Origin: Owenia fusiformis
Taxonomy: Eukaryota; Annelida; Polychaeta; Sabellida; Oweniidae
Length of the DNA stretch: 64,000 nt
Assembly: GCA_903813345.2 (NCBI GenBank)
Contig: CAIIXF020000007.1
Location: 34,006,538 to 34,070,537, forward strand
Reading direction: 5' to 3'
Shown: positions 10,204-22,249 of the stretch, in pieces
Numbering within the stretch: the first letter of the stretch is position 1
Layout of the letters: every line of letters begins with the position of its first letter
The notes under the pieces: model-generated
What the model was told of the DNA's origin: nothing
Databases searched by the model: none
What the model saw: the letters and a program-made list of their open reading frames with translations, nothing else
Translations under genes and position numbers: made by a program

Positions 10204-13200
10204 ATGTGGGACAAACAAGTGAAAAAATCCCACGCTGTTGACTTGATGATATCCATCGAAAACCAGAATTTGGCAGAGGTTAAGGCCATTATCGAACCTT
10301 ACGTGAATAAACCAAGCCTACAGCTGCTTTGTACGGCCGAGGCTAGGAAGAGAGTCTCTCGGGAGTGTGACTGTGCCTTATTCCTAGCTGCGAAACTCAG
10401 TGACCCAGCAATCCTTAAATATCTCCTCGAAGTTGGCGTTGAACCAAATTTTGTGAGAAAAGAGGGGTTTGATAAGACGTCTGCATTACACATCGCTGCA
10501 GGGTTTGGAATCCATGATAATGCAAGTGCTCTACTTGCTGCTAACGCGGACCCTAATAAACAGGACTCAAATGGACAAACACCGTTACACTTTGCAATTA
10601 AAGATGCAGACTTTGAAATGGCTAAACTCCTCTTATCATTTGGAGCAAATGCTGATTTGACAGATAAAAACTTTAATGCTCCGATTCACATTGCTTCCAA
10701 ATACGGGCACTCTGAACTTGCTAACCTCATTCTTTCATACGGTGCCAACTTGTACCTCCGGGGCTACAGCGGGGCCACACCAATACATATAGCGTCATCT
10801 GAGGGTCATATCGCTCTTTTGAACATCTTCTATTCCTACAAATGTAACTTTAATCTGAAAGTACCATGTTATTACGGCAATCGGGAGCAAACGGCACTTC
10901 ATATTGCATGTGAAAAGGCACATGTTCAAGTCGTACAACAGCTCGTGGAAAATTTCGATGCTGATACAAATATTCTTGACTCACATTCTCAGAGTCCTCT
11001 TCATTGTTTACTGCAGCATCCCCATGACCCAAAAAGAATGAAAGCTATTGACAATTATAATGATGTGGCCAAAATATTGATCAAACACAAGGTAAACATC
11101 AACAAACAGAATATCAGGGGTGAAACGGCTTTACATCTGGCTGTGAAACATCGATTCCACAGAATCATTGAGCTACTACTGGCAGCCGGCGCAGACTTCA
11201 ACGCTGAAACTTACTCAGGTAAAAAAGCAATAGATTTAGTTCCTGGTGGCGATTCTGACGTAACAGCCATGCTACGGGATGTCATCAATATGAACCCCAA
11301 CAGAAGAATGATTCACTTTAATTCGACCTCAGATCTGAGTAGTCCAAGATCCAACCGAAGCCTTGGTACAAGAAGTCATAGTACAAGAAGCCTCACCCGA
11401 AGCATGTCTTCCAGCTCATACGAGACGGCAATGGATCAAGAAAGCAGTTATAGTACATGCGCGGAGAGTCTTAAAGGCAGTAGCATTTCTGGTAGCGTCA
11501 ATGGGCCACATTGGACTCTCATTGATGATAGATCAGACGCTGGAAGTAGAACGAGTCGCAGTACACTGAATGCTGATGAAGAACCTTGTTATGCTGAGAT
11601 ACCTGAACAACAAGGAGAACACGTATATATGTCAATGGAGGATGTAAAGCGTGAACGAATGGCAAAACGACCTGAATTCAACTCTAAAGCGCTGCCACCC
11701 CCACGGTCACCTCGTCCGAAGGCAGCTGAGCCACCACCTGTACCATGTAGGACTTCAAAACCAATATATGATGAACTGAATCCATCCAGTACGTTGTGGG
11801 ATGGCTATGAACGCCCTGTGAACAATAACAAACTAAAACGTATGAACCACATTTCCCCTCCTCCAACATCAAATTCCTTAGAGATGAATCGCTGTTTGGA
11901 CGACTTCCCCACAGAATATGCATCCTCCAAAAATGCACCACAAGCTCGGTCAACTCCAAATATGTCCGATGAAAGAAACAAACAAGCCGTGAAGGAACTC
12001 GGTGATCAATTGAGTAAATCTAATCTTGTTCAAATGAAAACAAAATCAAGTAAACGAGGCCAGAGTTCTACAACTGCTTCAGCTGAAACTGTCGGAAGCA
12101 TGGATTCGGGTCTTGGCATGAGATATTCAACTAGTAAATCCAACAGACGTCGATCCCTCAGTGAACACTCTGACAGTGATGACTGTACTACAGACGATGA
12201 TTCTGATACCAATGCAAAGTCGAGCCCAGTTTCTAAAGCTTCTTGTAGTAAAAACACTCAGGGTTATACTGACAATGCAGTTACTAATTACCAATCCAAG
12301 GCACAGAAGCGAGCTAAAGCAAAAAGGTCTCCAACCAGTGAAGAGCCCAATTATCCTACTATTCGTGAAGTGATTTACCCCGTTGAGAGAGTGATAAACT
12401 TTGTAGTGGACATTGAAACAGATGTGCCAACCTGGAGGTTGTTTGAACCTGTGTATGGCAAGGCGTCGACAATGGATCCACTTAAGAGTATTTTGTATAG
12501 CACAGATCTGCAGCTGGTCAAGGTCGAAGAGAAAACTCTGAATTCAATCAAAACAGAAAGTGTCATTGTCAATGATTCTCTTGAGTTCAGCTTAGAAAAC
12601 GATGTTGAAAGTTTCACAAGTGATGGACAATCAAGTGAAGCATCTGATGATGATATCGAAGAATTAGTTGAAGTAAATCAGACTATACTTCAGTCCCCTG
12701 TGAAGTCACCTGTTGTCAGAGAAAAACGTGCCGACAGTGGGTACCAGGATGTATCATCCTCAGATGACGAAAACCGATTGATGAACTCTAGCAATGAATC
12801 GGAATCAGCAGTGTTCAATGTTTCTCAAGTAAATAAGGTAGCTTCGAGTACAACATTCTTTGAACAGGAGATAACACGTGTCAACAATCGTTTTGATAGA
12901 GACAGTGGCGTTCCTACTACAGATGATTCAAAAGATAGTAGTCTGGACGATATCTTGAATCTCGAGGGTCAGGCTCCACGCATTGTATCTTTAAGCGTGA
13001 ATTTGGGTAAAGCTGGACATAGCACAGACACTAGCTCTGATGACGACGGAAAGAAAAACACAAATGTTACGATGACTTTTAACTCAAATCCTTCATCAAG
13101 ACGCTACACTATTGGCAGTATCGATGACGCTAAGAATGTCGTTGTGGAAAGAAGTAACGGATCTAGCGACGATGAGGTTAGGCGTTCTTTAAGTCAAAGT

Positions 13201-16200
13201 GTTGAACAACTCACGTGTTATCTTCCTTATGACTCCACAGAATCGCATGATGAAAGTATTTCTCCAATTAATATCAAATCTATCGATAGTTTGGCATTGT
13301 CATGCCTTGATATGTGGCCAACACGTAATACACCTGAACAATCAAATCATGAGAGCGAGGATGATGAAGAAATTTGCGAAGTTATAAATTCTGATGTTTT
13401 ATCACCCGATTCGCGATATTACAAACTTGTTCAGGTCAGCGAACCTAACTCCCCTCTTGTAATTAAGTCCAATACAAATAATCCAGTTATACACTCACTT
13501 GCCCTCCCACCCATATCAAAACAGAATGATAACACTGAAGATGACTCAGATAGTTCTGAGTCAATAAAGACAACAAGCGAATCGAGTTATGGAAGTGATT
13601 CTGAAACTTCTGACTCATCTGATAGTTATGAGTTAGACTCGTCACCTCAGCAACCTCAAAATGGATTAGAGAAAGTCAAACAAGCATTATCAGCCATTCA
13701 AAGTTCATTAGAGTCGGAATCCGAGAATGAAACTAGTGATGTTGAATCAATAAGGAAAACTGATAACACAATGTGCCAATTAAGCGATGATCTATCAGAT
13801 AAAAGTTCATCTGATCAAGATATAACATTAGGCAACAGTGAAACAGAGGACGACTCTGATACATCAAATGACAGCGACTCCTCTGGAACATATGACTTTT
13901 CTACATGTTCTAAACAAGAAGAATTTGATGGATTTGAGAAGGTTAAGAATCTGTTAGCGAATATTAGTGATACTGAAACCAACCAATCTGAGTCTGATAC
14001 AAATGAATCTGCTCAAGATGAATTGGACTCTTCCGACACTTCGTTTGATATAAATGACACTGCAACAGAAGATACTTCAGATGTAAATTCGTATGCTACA
14101 GTAAGTGAGGAGGATGATGATAGTGATTCGTCAGGCAGTTATGATCTTGATGCAACCCCTACTAAATCGACACATCGTGCTCCTGTACTTCAGAGTCCTG
14201 TTAAAATAAAACAAGGCCCTATTAGTCTAGATTCAATACAAGAGGATGAGAATAGTGATGGTGAAGAACCAGAAGATGCAGCAGAAGAGCAAAATGCAGC
14301 AATTGAAGATGAGGACCAAAATACTTCATCTAGTGATTTAGATCATTCATCAGCCAGTGAATCATCTCAGAAGGACAGTTCCACCTCCGACAGCTCAACC
14401 GGCAGTGAAAACGATGACAACGTTGCCTCGTATAATATAACAGATCTTATAGAATCGGACAAGGAAAGTATTTCTGGTGTGGTAGTGGATAATAACATAA
14501 ATATGTTAGTTGATCTTGAAAGTGGAATTGTTGAGCATCCCGTTGAAATAACACAAGATGATGCGTCTCCTCGCGTAGAAGCCCCTAATCAAGAGAATAA
14601 CATTAATTGGGCATCATTGACATCGGGAACTCAATACCAAAAGCCAATATCTAAACTTACTGACACGATTATGAAAGCAGAAGACACAATAAGTGTACTT
14701 TCTAACAGTTCATCCCTAGCTTGGGATTTGTATAGCCCGGATTCTAACACTAGTAACAGTGATCACAATGACCTTGATACCATGGTAACCAAAATAGCTT
14801 CTTCTGAAGACAATTTGCCATCTGCCAATTTGGACGAAGATGTCCTCAATTATAAGTCATCTCAGTTCGCTGACACTTGCATCAGTGGTATTCCTTTTGA
14901 CCGACTAAGTCATGATGGCGAAGCTAAACAGATTGAGGAACCCCGATTTATATCATTTGACAGAACACAAGATGATCATGATGTCATAAAGCTGGCAGGA
15001 GGTAACGCAACTGGCGTGTATGTGGCTTACGTAAATGAACAATCTCAAGTGTGTACTCGAGGTCTGAAATCTGGGGACAGGCTGTTGAGGGTAAACGGAG
15101 TTGACACTAAATTCAAAACAAGAGAGGAAGTGACTTTGCTACTTTTAAGTGCCACTGGTGAGGTAAACCTTGTCGTCCAAGAGAAGATGAACGAATTTCA
15201 AAAGCTTAAAGAGAGCCATCTATCGGGTGATCTTTTTTATATAAGATCTAATTTCAACTATCATAACATCGAAAAAGAGGACCTCAAGTTCCGCGTTGGA
15301 GACATCATGTGTGTGACCAACACAATGTATAATGAACAGTTGGGATCGTGGGAGGCTGTCAAGCTGGACAAGAGCAACAACGACCGCAAAAAGGGCAAAA
15401 TTCCTAATAAAGACAGAGCCGAACAACTAGCCTTGGCTCAGACCAAACTTGGCCCAACAACGAAGAAGAGTAAGCCTGGTGTGTTCAGGAGAGCAGGTAA
15501 ATGTATTATTTTAACTTTTACTTGCAATATATAGGCGCCTATCATCTACATTAAGTTTGGATGTTGCTTTGTTAAATCTGTTTTTCTTTATATTTCTTTC
15601 TTTTTTTAATTCATGTACATATTTCTCATTTTTTAACTTTGTTTGTTCATCAATTCATTTTAAAATAAATATGATAAATGGAGCTACGTGTAATTTAGAT
15701 GACTAGAATAATTGAATATATTCAAATGACTTCCAGGAAGAAAATGGGCGAAAACTAGAAAGAAACAAAAACTACAAAGTTACCCCAGCATTGATGGAAC
15801 CCTGGATGGCTATGACTTTGTACAGCACAAGACTGCTGAATACCCCCGACCCGTTGTACTCCTTGGGGGCCTAGCTGATGTAGCAATGGAAAAACTGTCG
15901 TCTGCTTATCCCGAAAAATATCAAATTCCTGAATCAACCTGCAGTTCGAGTGATAGTGTTGATAACATTGAATACGGTATCGTGAGAGAAATTATAGACA
16001 GTAACAAACACCCTTTAATTGATATCCAACCGACAGAAATCCCAAGACTCATGACATCACGATTCAAACCAATTGTCATTTTCCTGAAGCACGATAGCAA
16101 GAAGGTCCTAAAAGATGTGAGATCAAGGTCACCAAAAACATCCCCCAAGAACAATTCAAAGATACACAATGAAAGTCTAAAACTTGAGAGATTACACTCC

Positions 16201-18350
16201 CATCTTTTTGATGACACTGTCAATGTAAACAATGAGGAGTGGGTGTCTGAGGTGGAGAACTTAATAAATGCACACCAACAAAAGGCAATTTGGACGAGAA
16301 TCATTAGAGACGACGAAAATGAACTCGATAAACTTGATTTGAAACACATAAGGATCAGAGCAAAACCTCTTGTTAGCAGTTTCTTTGGTAGCAACCGTGC
16401 TGAGAAAACAGAATCTTGGTACTCTAATGTTAGTGAGTCGGAAGATCAAGTCTTTGAAAAAATGGCTTTAACTGAAGCTCTACCAGATCCAGAAAATTGG
16501 AGTCTTGGGTCATTCAAATCAGCTGAAAGCTATCCGATATCTGGGAAATCTGACCGGGAAGAAGATACCATGTCTGTTATTAGCAACGCAAGTGAATCAG
16601 CAAACAGTTCCAAACCCGAATCCCAAGTCGATCAGACGCGAGATGAAAAAATGCCAAAATCATCTACAATATCAGATTCAAAAGATGTCAGCAAACGCAC
16701 ATTATGTGATCAGTTGGAACATAATGTGGAACAATCGAACCAAAATGATTCTGATTCAAGTTTATCTGGTAGTGAAAGTGAAGGAACCAGTTACAGTGAA
16801 GAAAGTGATTCGGAAGCCATTCTAAGTTTCTCACACGATGGTTCGTACAGTGTATCAATAGACAGATCAGATAATTTATCAGGATTAACAAATGTCATAT
16901 CAGATGATTCAGACAGTCATTCTACTAGTTGTTCACGCCAAAGTTTCTGCTCTGATTCCACAAATGATGACAATTTGTTTTCACCAACTGTCAAACGAAA
17001 ACTTTCCGACTCCCCCACTGACACGAAGGGTAGCAAATCCTCACCTATGGATACAAAGAAAGTAAGATTTAGAGAAATAGACATGGTGTATGAAGGAATG
17101 ACAAGATCAAAATACAGGAAACACAAAGAAGAGGGACAGACATTAAAATACAACGGTATAACAGTCACTCCAGTTTTGTCCCAGTCCGAGTGGGAAACCG
17201 TCGATGTTGAAACGGAAATCCCCCAACCCGAAGAACCAGTACAACAAATTCAATACGACATGTATGAGGTCATGAAACAGAAACGTTTCACAACCAAAAA
17301 GATAAAAATCCATTTTAAGATGGACAAAAATTGGAAAGACCTTGTAAAAGAGGTATACGCAACACAACCAGACTACGACTATGAGTCAACTGATGAGCTA
17401 CTCACAGACTCTCCTAAAGGTAAAACTGAGCATGGGCGGGATGTAATGGAGCATTGGTTACAGAACAGCCATACCCATGCTTCACCAGAAGACGCTCGAC
17501 GTGCGCTTGGTGAAGGAAGGGTTGAACTCCTGGTTGAAGATCTTCAACGTGCCGCGAACGGTGTGAGGCGACGACTTCAATTACCTGAATACGGGAATCA
17601 GGTGACCCTCATAAGAGTAAGTACATGTACTGTTGGCAAGCATGTCATATATACAGGGTGTCCCAAAAGATTGTACCGAGATGAATATGAAATAGCTGAG
17701 TGATAAAGGATTGTTCCTAAGATTCGGTTATATGAACGTTTCAGGGGTTAACTCCATTTAGTTTTAGAGAAAAGCTTATTTTTGAGTCAACACCCATATT
17801 TCAACAAAACAACATGTTTGTAACGAAACAAACATAAAATAACTTTGTAAGTGATAAAAAGACATTCTTGTTTTGGCCATCTGATGGATAATTTATCATC
17901 AGCTATCTCAATTTAGTTGTAGAGAAAACTTTTTTAATACCATCACCTATTTTTCCATCTTTGAAAATCATCAACCATTTTTCTATCTTTGAAAAAAAAA
18001 TTTGCATCGATCAGAATGGAGGTCGTTTAAAACGTGTCATCTAAAATGCCAAACTGAAGAAGTAATTTACAAATTTCGATATTTTTTAAATACTTATTGA
18101 AAAATGAATTTCCCGTTTTTCCCGTTCTATTTAGGTACATAGTGATATCTAAGCCCCTTTGGCCTTTGAAATGATGTATTGGTATATTCATTAACACGTT
18201 TTTAATTCATAATTCAGTTGCACTAATTTCAACCTTCATTCATGCAGTGAAGGTGCGCAGGGTGTTAACATGAAACTAGGTCATCATGCCATCTATCATG
18301 AATAGTATATTTTATTTTGATTATTACAGGGCAGACCAACAGCTCTCTGA
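10204..18350 (+). CDS. Ankyrin-PDZ-SH3-GUK scaffold protein (ZO-type MAGUK) with candidate C-terminal Death domain
   Basis: CDS exons are 10204-15496, 15737-17616 and 18330-18350 (2397 aa); the phases fit (G|GA split, then phase 0) and a 5' UTR exon may begin at 10115. Residues ~50-345 hold about eight ankyrin repeats (TALHIAAGFG, TPLHFAIKDA, TALHLAVKHR). Residues ~495-525 are proline-rich (LPPPRSPRPK). Residues ~620-1590 are disordered and Ser/Asp-rich. PDZ is ~1590-1665 (GVYVAYV, SGDRLLRVNGV), SH3 ~1672-1740 (DLFYIRSNFNY, GSWEAVKL), and GUK ~1800-1950 (RPVVLLGGLADVA, no GK[S/T] P-loop, so presumably non-catalytic). These three resemble the PDZ3-SH3-GUK module of tight-junction ZO proteins. 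Residues ~2285-2375 (NWKDLVKEV, DVMEHWLQ, ELLVEDLQ) fit a Death-domain fold by eye. The last exon adds GRPTAL, a possible class I PDZ ligand. ZO proteins normally have three PDZs and no ankyrins. Role inferred: membrane-junction or death-signalling scaffold. Confidence 0.85.
17650..17830. repeat. Single end of a mariner-type repeat in intron 2 of the ankyrin-MAGUK gene
   Basis: The string ATACAGGGTGTCCCAAAAGA is the typical outer end of TA-inserting Tc1/mariner-type elements. It is followed by AT-rich sequence including GGGGTTAACTCCATTTAG. I could not find a matching inverted end before the next exon, so this is a one-ended remnant with an approximate right border. Confidence 0.4.
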
Positions 18351-19601
18351 CAACCTTACCAGATCATGGTTCCATTGGAGCAGTGACAATAGAACATACT
18401 ATATACAATCGTATAAACATTACACTTTGTGTCAAACTAAAGGAACATAATCAACAGTATAAACATTAACAACACACGGACCGATGGACTTCGTATGTTA
18501 AAGCTACTCACAATGTTTAGTCACACTACAACGTAATGAGTTGAACAGGTTACAAATATATGATATATATGATGATCATACTGAAATATATGCCATATTC
18601 AACTAAAAACGACGCATTTCCAGATTTTAAATTATTATTTTGGAACGTACGTTGCATTGGTGTCTTTGATTAAAACCAGCCATGGCTGCCATATTTTGAA
18701 AATGGCTCATATCAGCCCAAATTTTCACTAGATAATTTTTGCTTGTTAAAATATACTTTTATTACAGTTTTATATGTTTAGCCTAAAGTAAAACTGACAC
18801 TAAATGGCGGCCATTTTCAAAATTTCCTTTCGTGCAGAACTTGTTCTCACATGAGGCATATAAAAAATGTAAACGATATTGAGCCAGCAGTATTTGAGTT
18901 ATTGTCCAGACGGACAGACGTACTTTCGGACGGAGCCAATCTCTATATCCCCCAGTTCGACGGGATAACAAAATAACTAAATGGGGAAAGTCACGGAAAC
19001 GCATTTGTTATATTTTATTTAGTACCAAAAAGTATTTCAATTAATCATTATGATAATTAACAATTCTAAATGTGTCAGATTAAAATGATAAGTAAATGTA
19101 TTTTCATGTGAATAGATTGAAATGTCGAAGTAAAAGTGCCGCAAATAAAAGGGCTGAGACAAACATAAAATTGCTAACGCGTCATATCTTTAAAGATATA
19201 ATAATATTTAAGTAAAATAGATGAACATAGATGAACCTTTCCATACATACCAAAATGTGCGTTGACAGTTTTTACAAAAGTTACCATATTTTAGAAATAA
19301 CACTTCTCTTTGTTCACATATAGTGACATTTTCAACTTTCAACACGATTTAAATCGAACTGATTTATGACAGCCTAATTGTGTTGAAATGAAAAATTAGT
19401 CGGACGATGTTTAGACAGTATTTATTAACGACAAAAACCACTTTAAAATCAATATGTGAACCTGATTCATCTCAGCTGAGGTCTACACTAAACGTAGTAA
19501 CACAAAGGTGTTCTGTAACCAGTCCAACACTTCATAATGTGCTAACAGCTACAAATAAAATAAAATAAGACGATTTCCTACAAATCTGGTCTAATCTGGT
19601 G
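18351..19601. other. Intergenic, probable 3' UTR of the ankyrin-MAGUK gene
   Basis: No supported gene. The sequence follows the TGA at 18348-18350 and is AT-rich, with scattered ATGGCTGCCAT/AAAATGGC motifs. It reaches the stop codon of the convergent glycosyltransferase gene. The two 3' UTRs must share this interval; poly(A) sites could not be assigned. Confidence 0.45.
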
Positions 19602-21114
19602 CTATGAGTCTAGGAGACAAGACGTGTTGTGTGCCTTGGATTTAAACCCTAAAATGTACTTACAGAGGCCTTCTAATATAATCTCAGCTAACCATTTATC
19701 TCCAGTGATATCATTGTCAATATATCTGCTCATATTCCAATCATTTCTCAATATCCAAATATCACTATGATTCAGTCTACTTGGTTTGTGCCAAATATAA
19801 TAATTATGTATTCTCGTGAATGAGCATGAATATCTGCATAATAACAATCCGGGAAGTCCTTTCACTTTAACTGGACCATTTGTCTCACCATCAACGGGTC
19901 TATTGACGTAAAGTTCTTCCTTCGATTTAGCGCCGTCGTCCATTTGTTTATAAAACAAGGGAATTGATACGTGTGTCCATTTTAGGTTCAGACAATAGAG
20001 CACAAGATTTAACATTACTTGGTCATCAGGTTTCGCGTCTGATTTGGATGAGATTATAGAAAATAAGTTCCAGAAATTAGCTGAAATGGAAAAAATGTAG
20101 CATTAATAGATCAGTAACATTAAAAACTTACGTTCACAAATTGATCTCCAAAGTTAATATTTTTCGAGATGGTGATAAATGATAAATAAATCTAAAAAAC
20201 ATTACTGTTCGGAGAAATGGATTTACGGTGGAAAACTTACTGTTATTTAGGGTTGCCCTTAAAATAATTGAACCTGCATTTATGGTATGGAAATCCCAGG
20301 CCACCATTGCTCCCCATGGATAACGCCCAGTCACTGGACCAACTATATCATGATTGGGATAGCCATCCAAAAGGTTGTCAAAGTTCTTTAAGGGAATGGC
20401 ATCCGTGTCAACGGAAGTGACATCGTAGCCTAAATAGTTACATAATCTCCAAAACAAAGCTCGGAGTACCCAGAAAATTTGTCTTGACGCTATCAATGGG
20501 TCTGTATTGATCGCCATTGTTTGATCGCTTTTTATAATATCATTAACATTTACAACCAGGCATGGCGATAGCATTTTGCGTGTAATTAAATCACATACAA
20601 TTTTATCTGTGGTGTAGATTAATATATCCTTCATGGGTGGTTTAACGTAAATCCTTGCCATGGCAAGCCAGTTCATGAAGATACCGAGATACTCACTGGT
20701 TACCCCTATGGCTGTCACCCGAGTTGTAAAATGCTTTGTAAGAATTCGAGATAGCCTTGAGTAGAATCTAGTTTGAAGTATATATGTAAATGGTTTAAAA
20801 TACTGACCAAACGGCACCAACGCGATATCGGTGTCCGAGTGCATTGTAGAATTTGGACAAACGTTGATCATGTACGTTTGCCATTTTTTGATGTATCTCT
20901 TGGTTGAGTTCGCAAAAGGGCCCTCTGCTATGACATCCTTGTATTTTGTTTCACTACCCACCCGTTTAACTCTGTTCGTCCTCAAATTATCAATAACAAA
21001 ACCTTTGTACTTAGGTTCTCCTGTTTCGATTGGAAATAAACGTATAATTCCAATTGACACTAAAGACAGGAAAGATAGCACAGTCAGCTGATAAATCTTT
21101 CCGATCTGTCCCAT
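19602..21114 (-). CDS. Type II membrane glycosyltransferase with DTD motif (nucleotide-diphospho-sugar transferase-like)
   Basis: Two exons, 20241-21114 and 19602-20080, join in frame (A|CT, Thr) to a 450-residue protein. Donor is GTAAGT and acceptor TTCAG. A single hydrophobic segment at residues ~8-26 (LTVLSFLSLVSIGIIRLF) after a short N-tail predicts a Golgi type II anchor. A lumenal domain follows, with YLGYDVTSVDTDAIPLKN around D236-T237-D238, the metal/nucleotide-sugar motif. The later motifs MVAWDFHTINAGSIILR and PDDQVMLNLVL resemble the nucleotid_trans (DUF271) family. Donor sugar and acceptor cannot be inferred. An internal NST and other sequons suggest it is itself N-glycosylated. 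It converges with the ankyrin-MAGUK gene. Confidence 0.75.
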
Positions 21115-22249
21115 TGTTCGAAGACAAGTTGGAGTCTATAACTTGTTTTATTATTACATGTAAGTTAATAATATTAACACACAATATAAAACAGACCTGA
21201 CTGCATGTTTGATCTCTTTGTTAATGATTTGATATGTATTAAAATAATCAATTCTGTCACAATATGAACTTTAAAAAACATTACAATCTCTCTTTAGGTA
21301 AAAGTTGCCATTTTCCAGGTGAGATTAATTTATACATTATGCAACTTTGATATTAAATAACTTATTACATCGAGTATCATAGCTGGCCCTGACATATCAA
21401 ATTAAATACAATCATAGATACGAAGAAATAATGGCAATTATTCGTGTCCACGTCTCTAAAATATCCATTAGAAACAGCTCAACTTGAGTGTTGAACAAAT
21501 GTTGCATTATCTTAGGGATAGATAACGTACGGTATCTACATCTTACCAGCTGTCATTCATATATCACGATCTCTGCAATTTAGGCCAATGCTATTAACGT
21601 ACGAACGTGCATTAAATCACATTTACTACAAAGATCAAGAAATTCAATTTACAGTTTTAGTTTGTTTGATTGTTTGAAGTTGGACATGGACGTATTTCGA
21701 ATAATTGATGATTAGAAAAAAGCATCAATGAATTTAAGAAAGAAATCAAGAATGTTTGACATTACACGAAGACGTCAAACAAAACATTTCATTACAATGC
21801 ACCATGATCCTTATTATAAAACTAGTTTTGAACTGATACAAGACGTTATATTTCACCTTAATAAGGCACTTATTCAGAATATGAAAATTCTATAAATGAA
21901 AATTCTTCTTGGAGAAGTTGGCGGAAAACCAACCCCGATAATGTTGCCAAGGTTGTAACTGCCATTACATACGATACATTGAATAGTAAATAATACAGAT
22001 CCAATTCAACCAGTTTAAGTAAAATGGATACAGTTTTACAATATCAAGGATGATAATACGGATGATGTATTTCGAATTAAATGTGCGACACTGCTGAATA
22101 ATTATAACGAATTGCCTTCTTACAGATACTGAGGAAAAAATTTAAATCAAGTTTTTCGACATGATGCTAGAAAGCGAGCATGCAATTTAGTATGTTGTAA
22201 ACAGGATCCGAGAGATATCAAATTATTAAGGATATGTTGAACCAGAACT
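21115..22249. other. Intergenic region between divergent glycosyltransferase and GPCR genes
   Basis: No gene or clear repeat seen. The glycosyltransferase reads left from 21114 and the GPCR reads right from 22250, so both promoters or 5' UTRs should lie in this AT-rich stretch. No TATA box stands out from the background. Confidence 0.4.
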
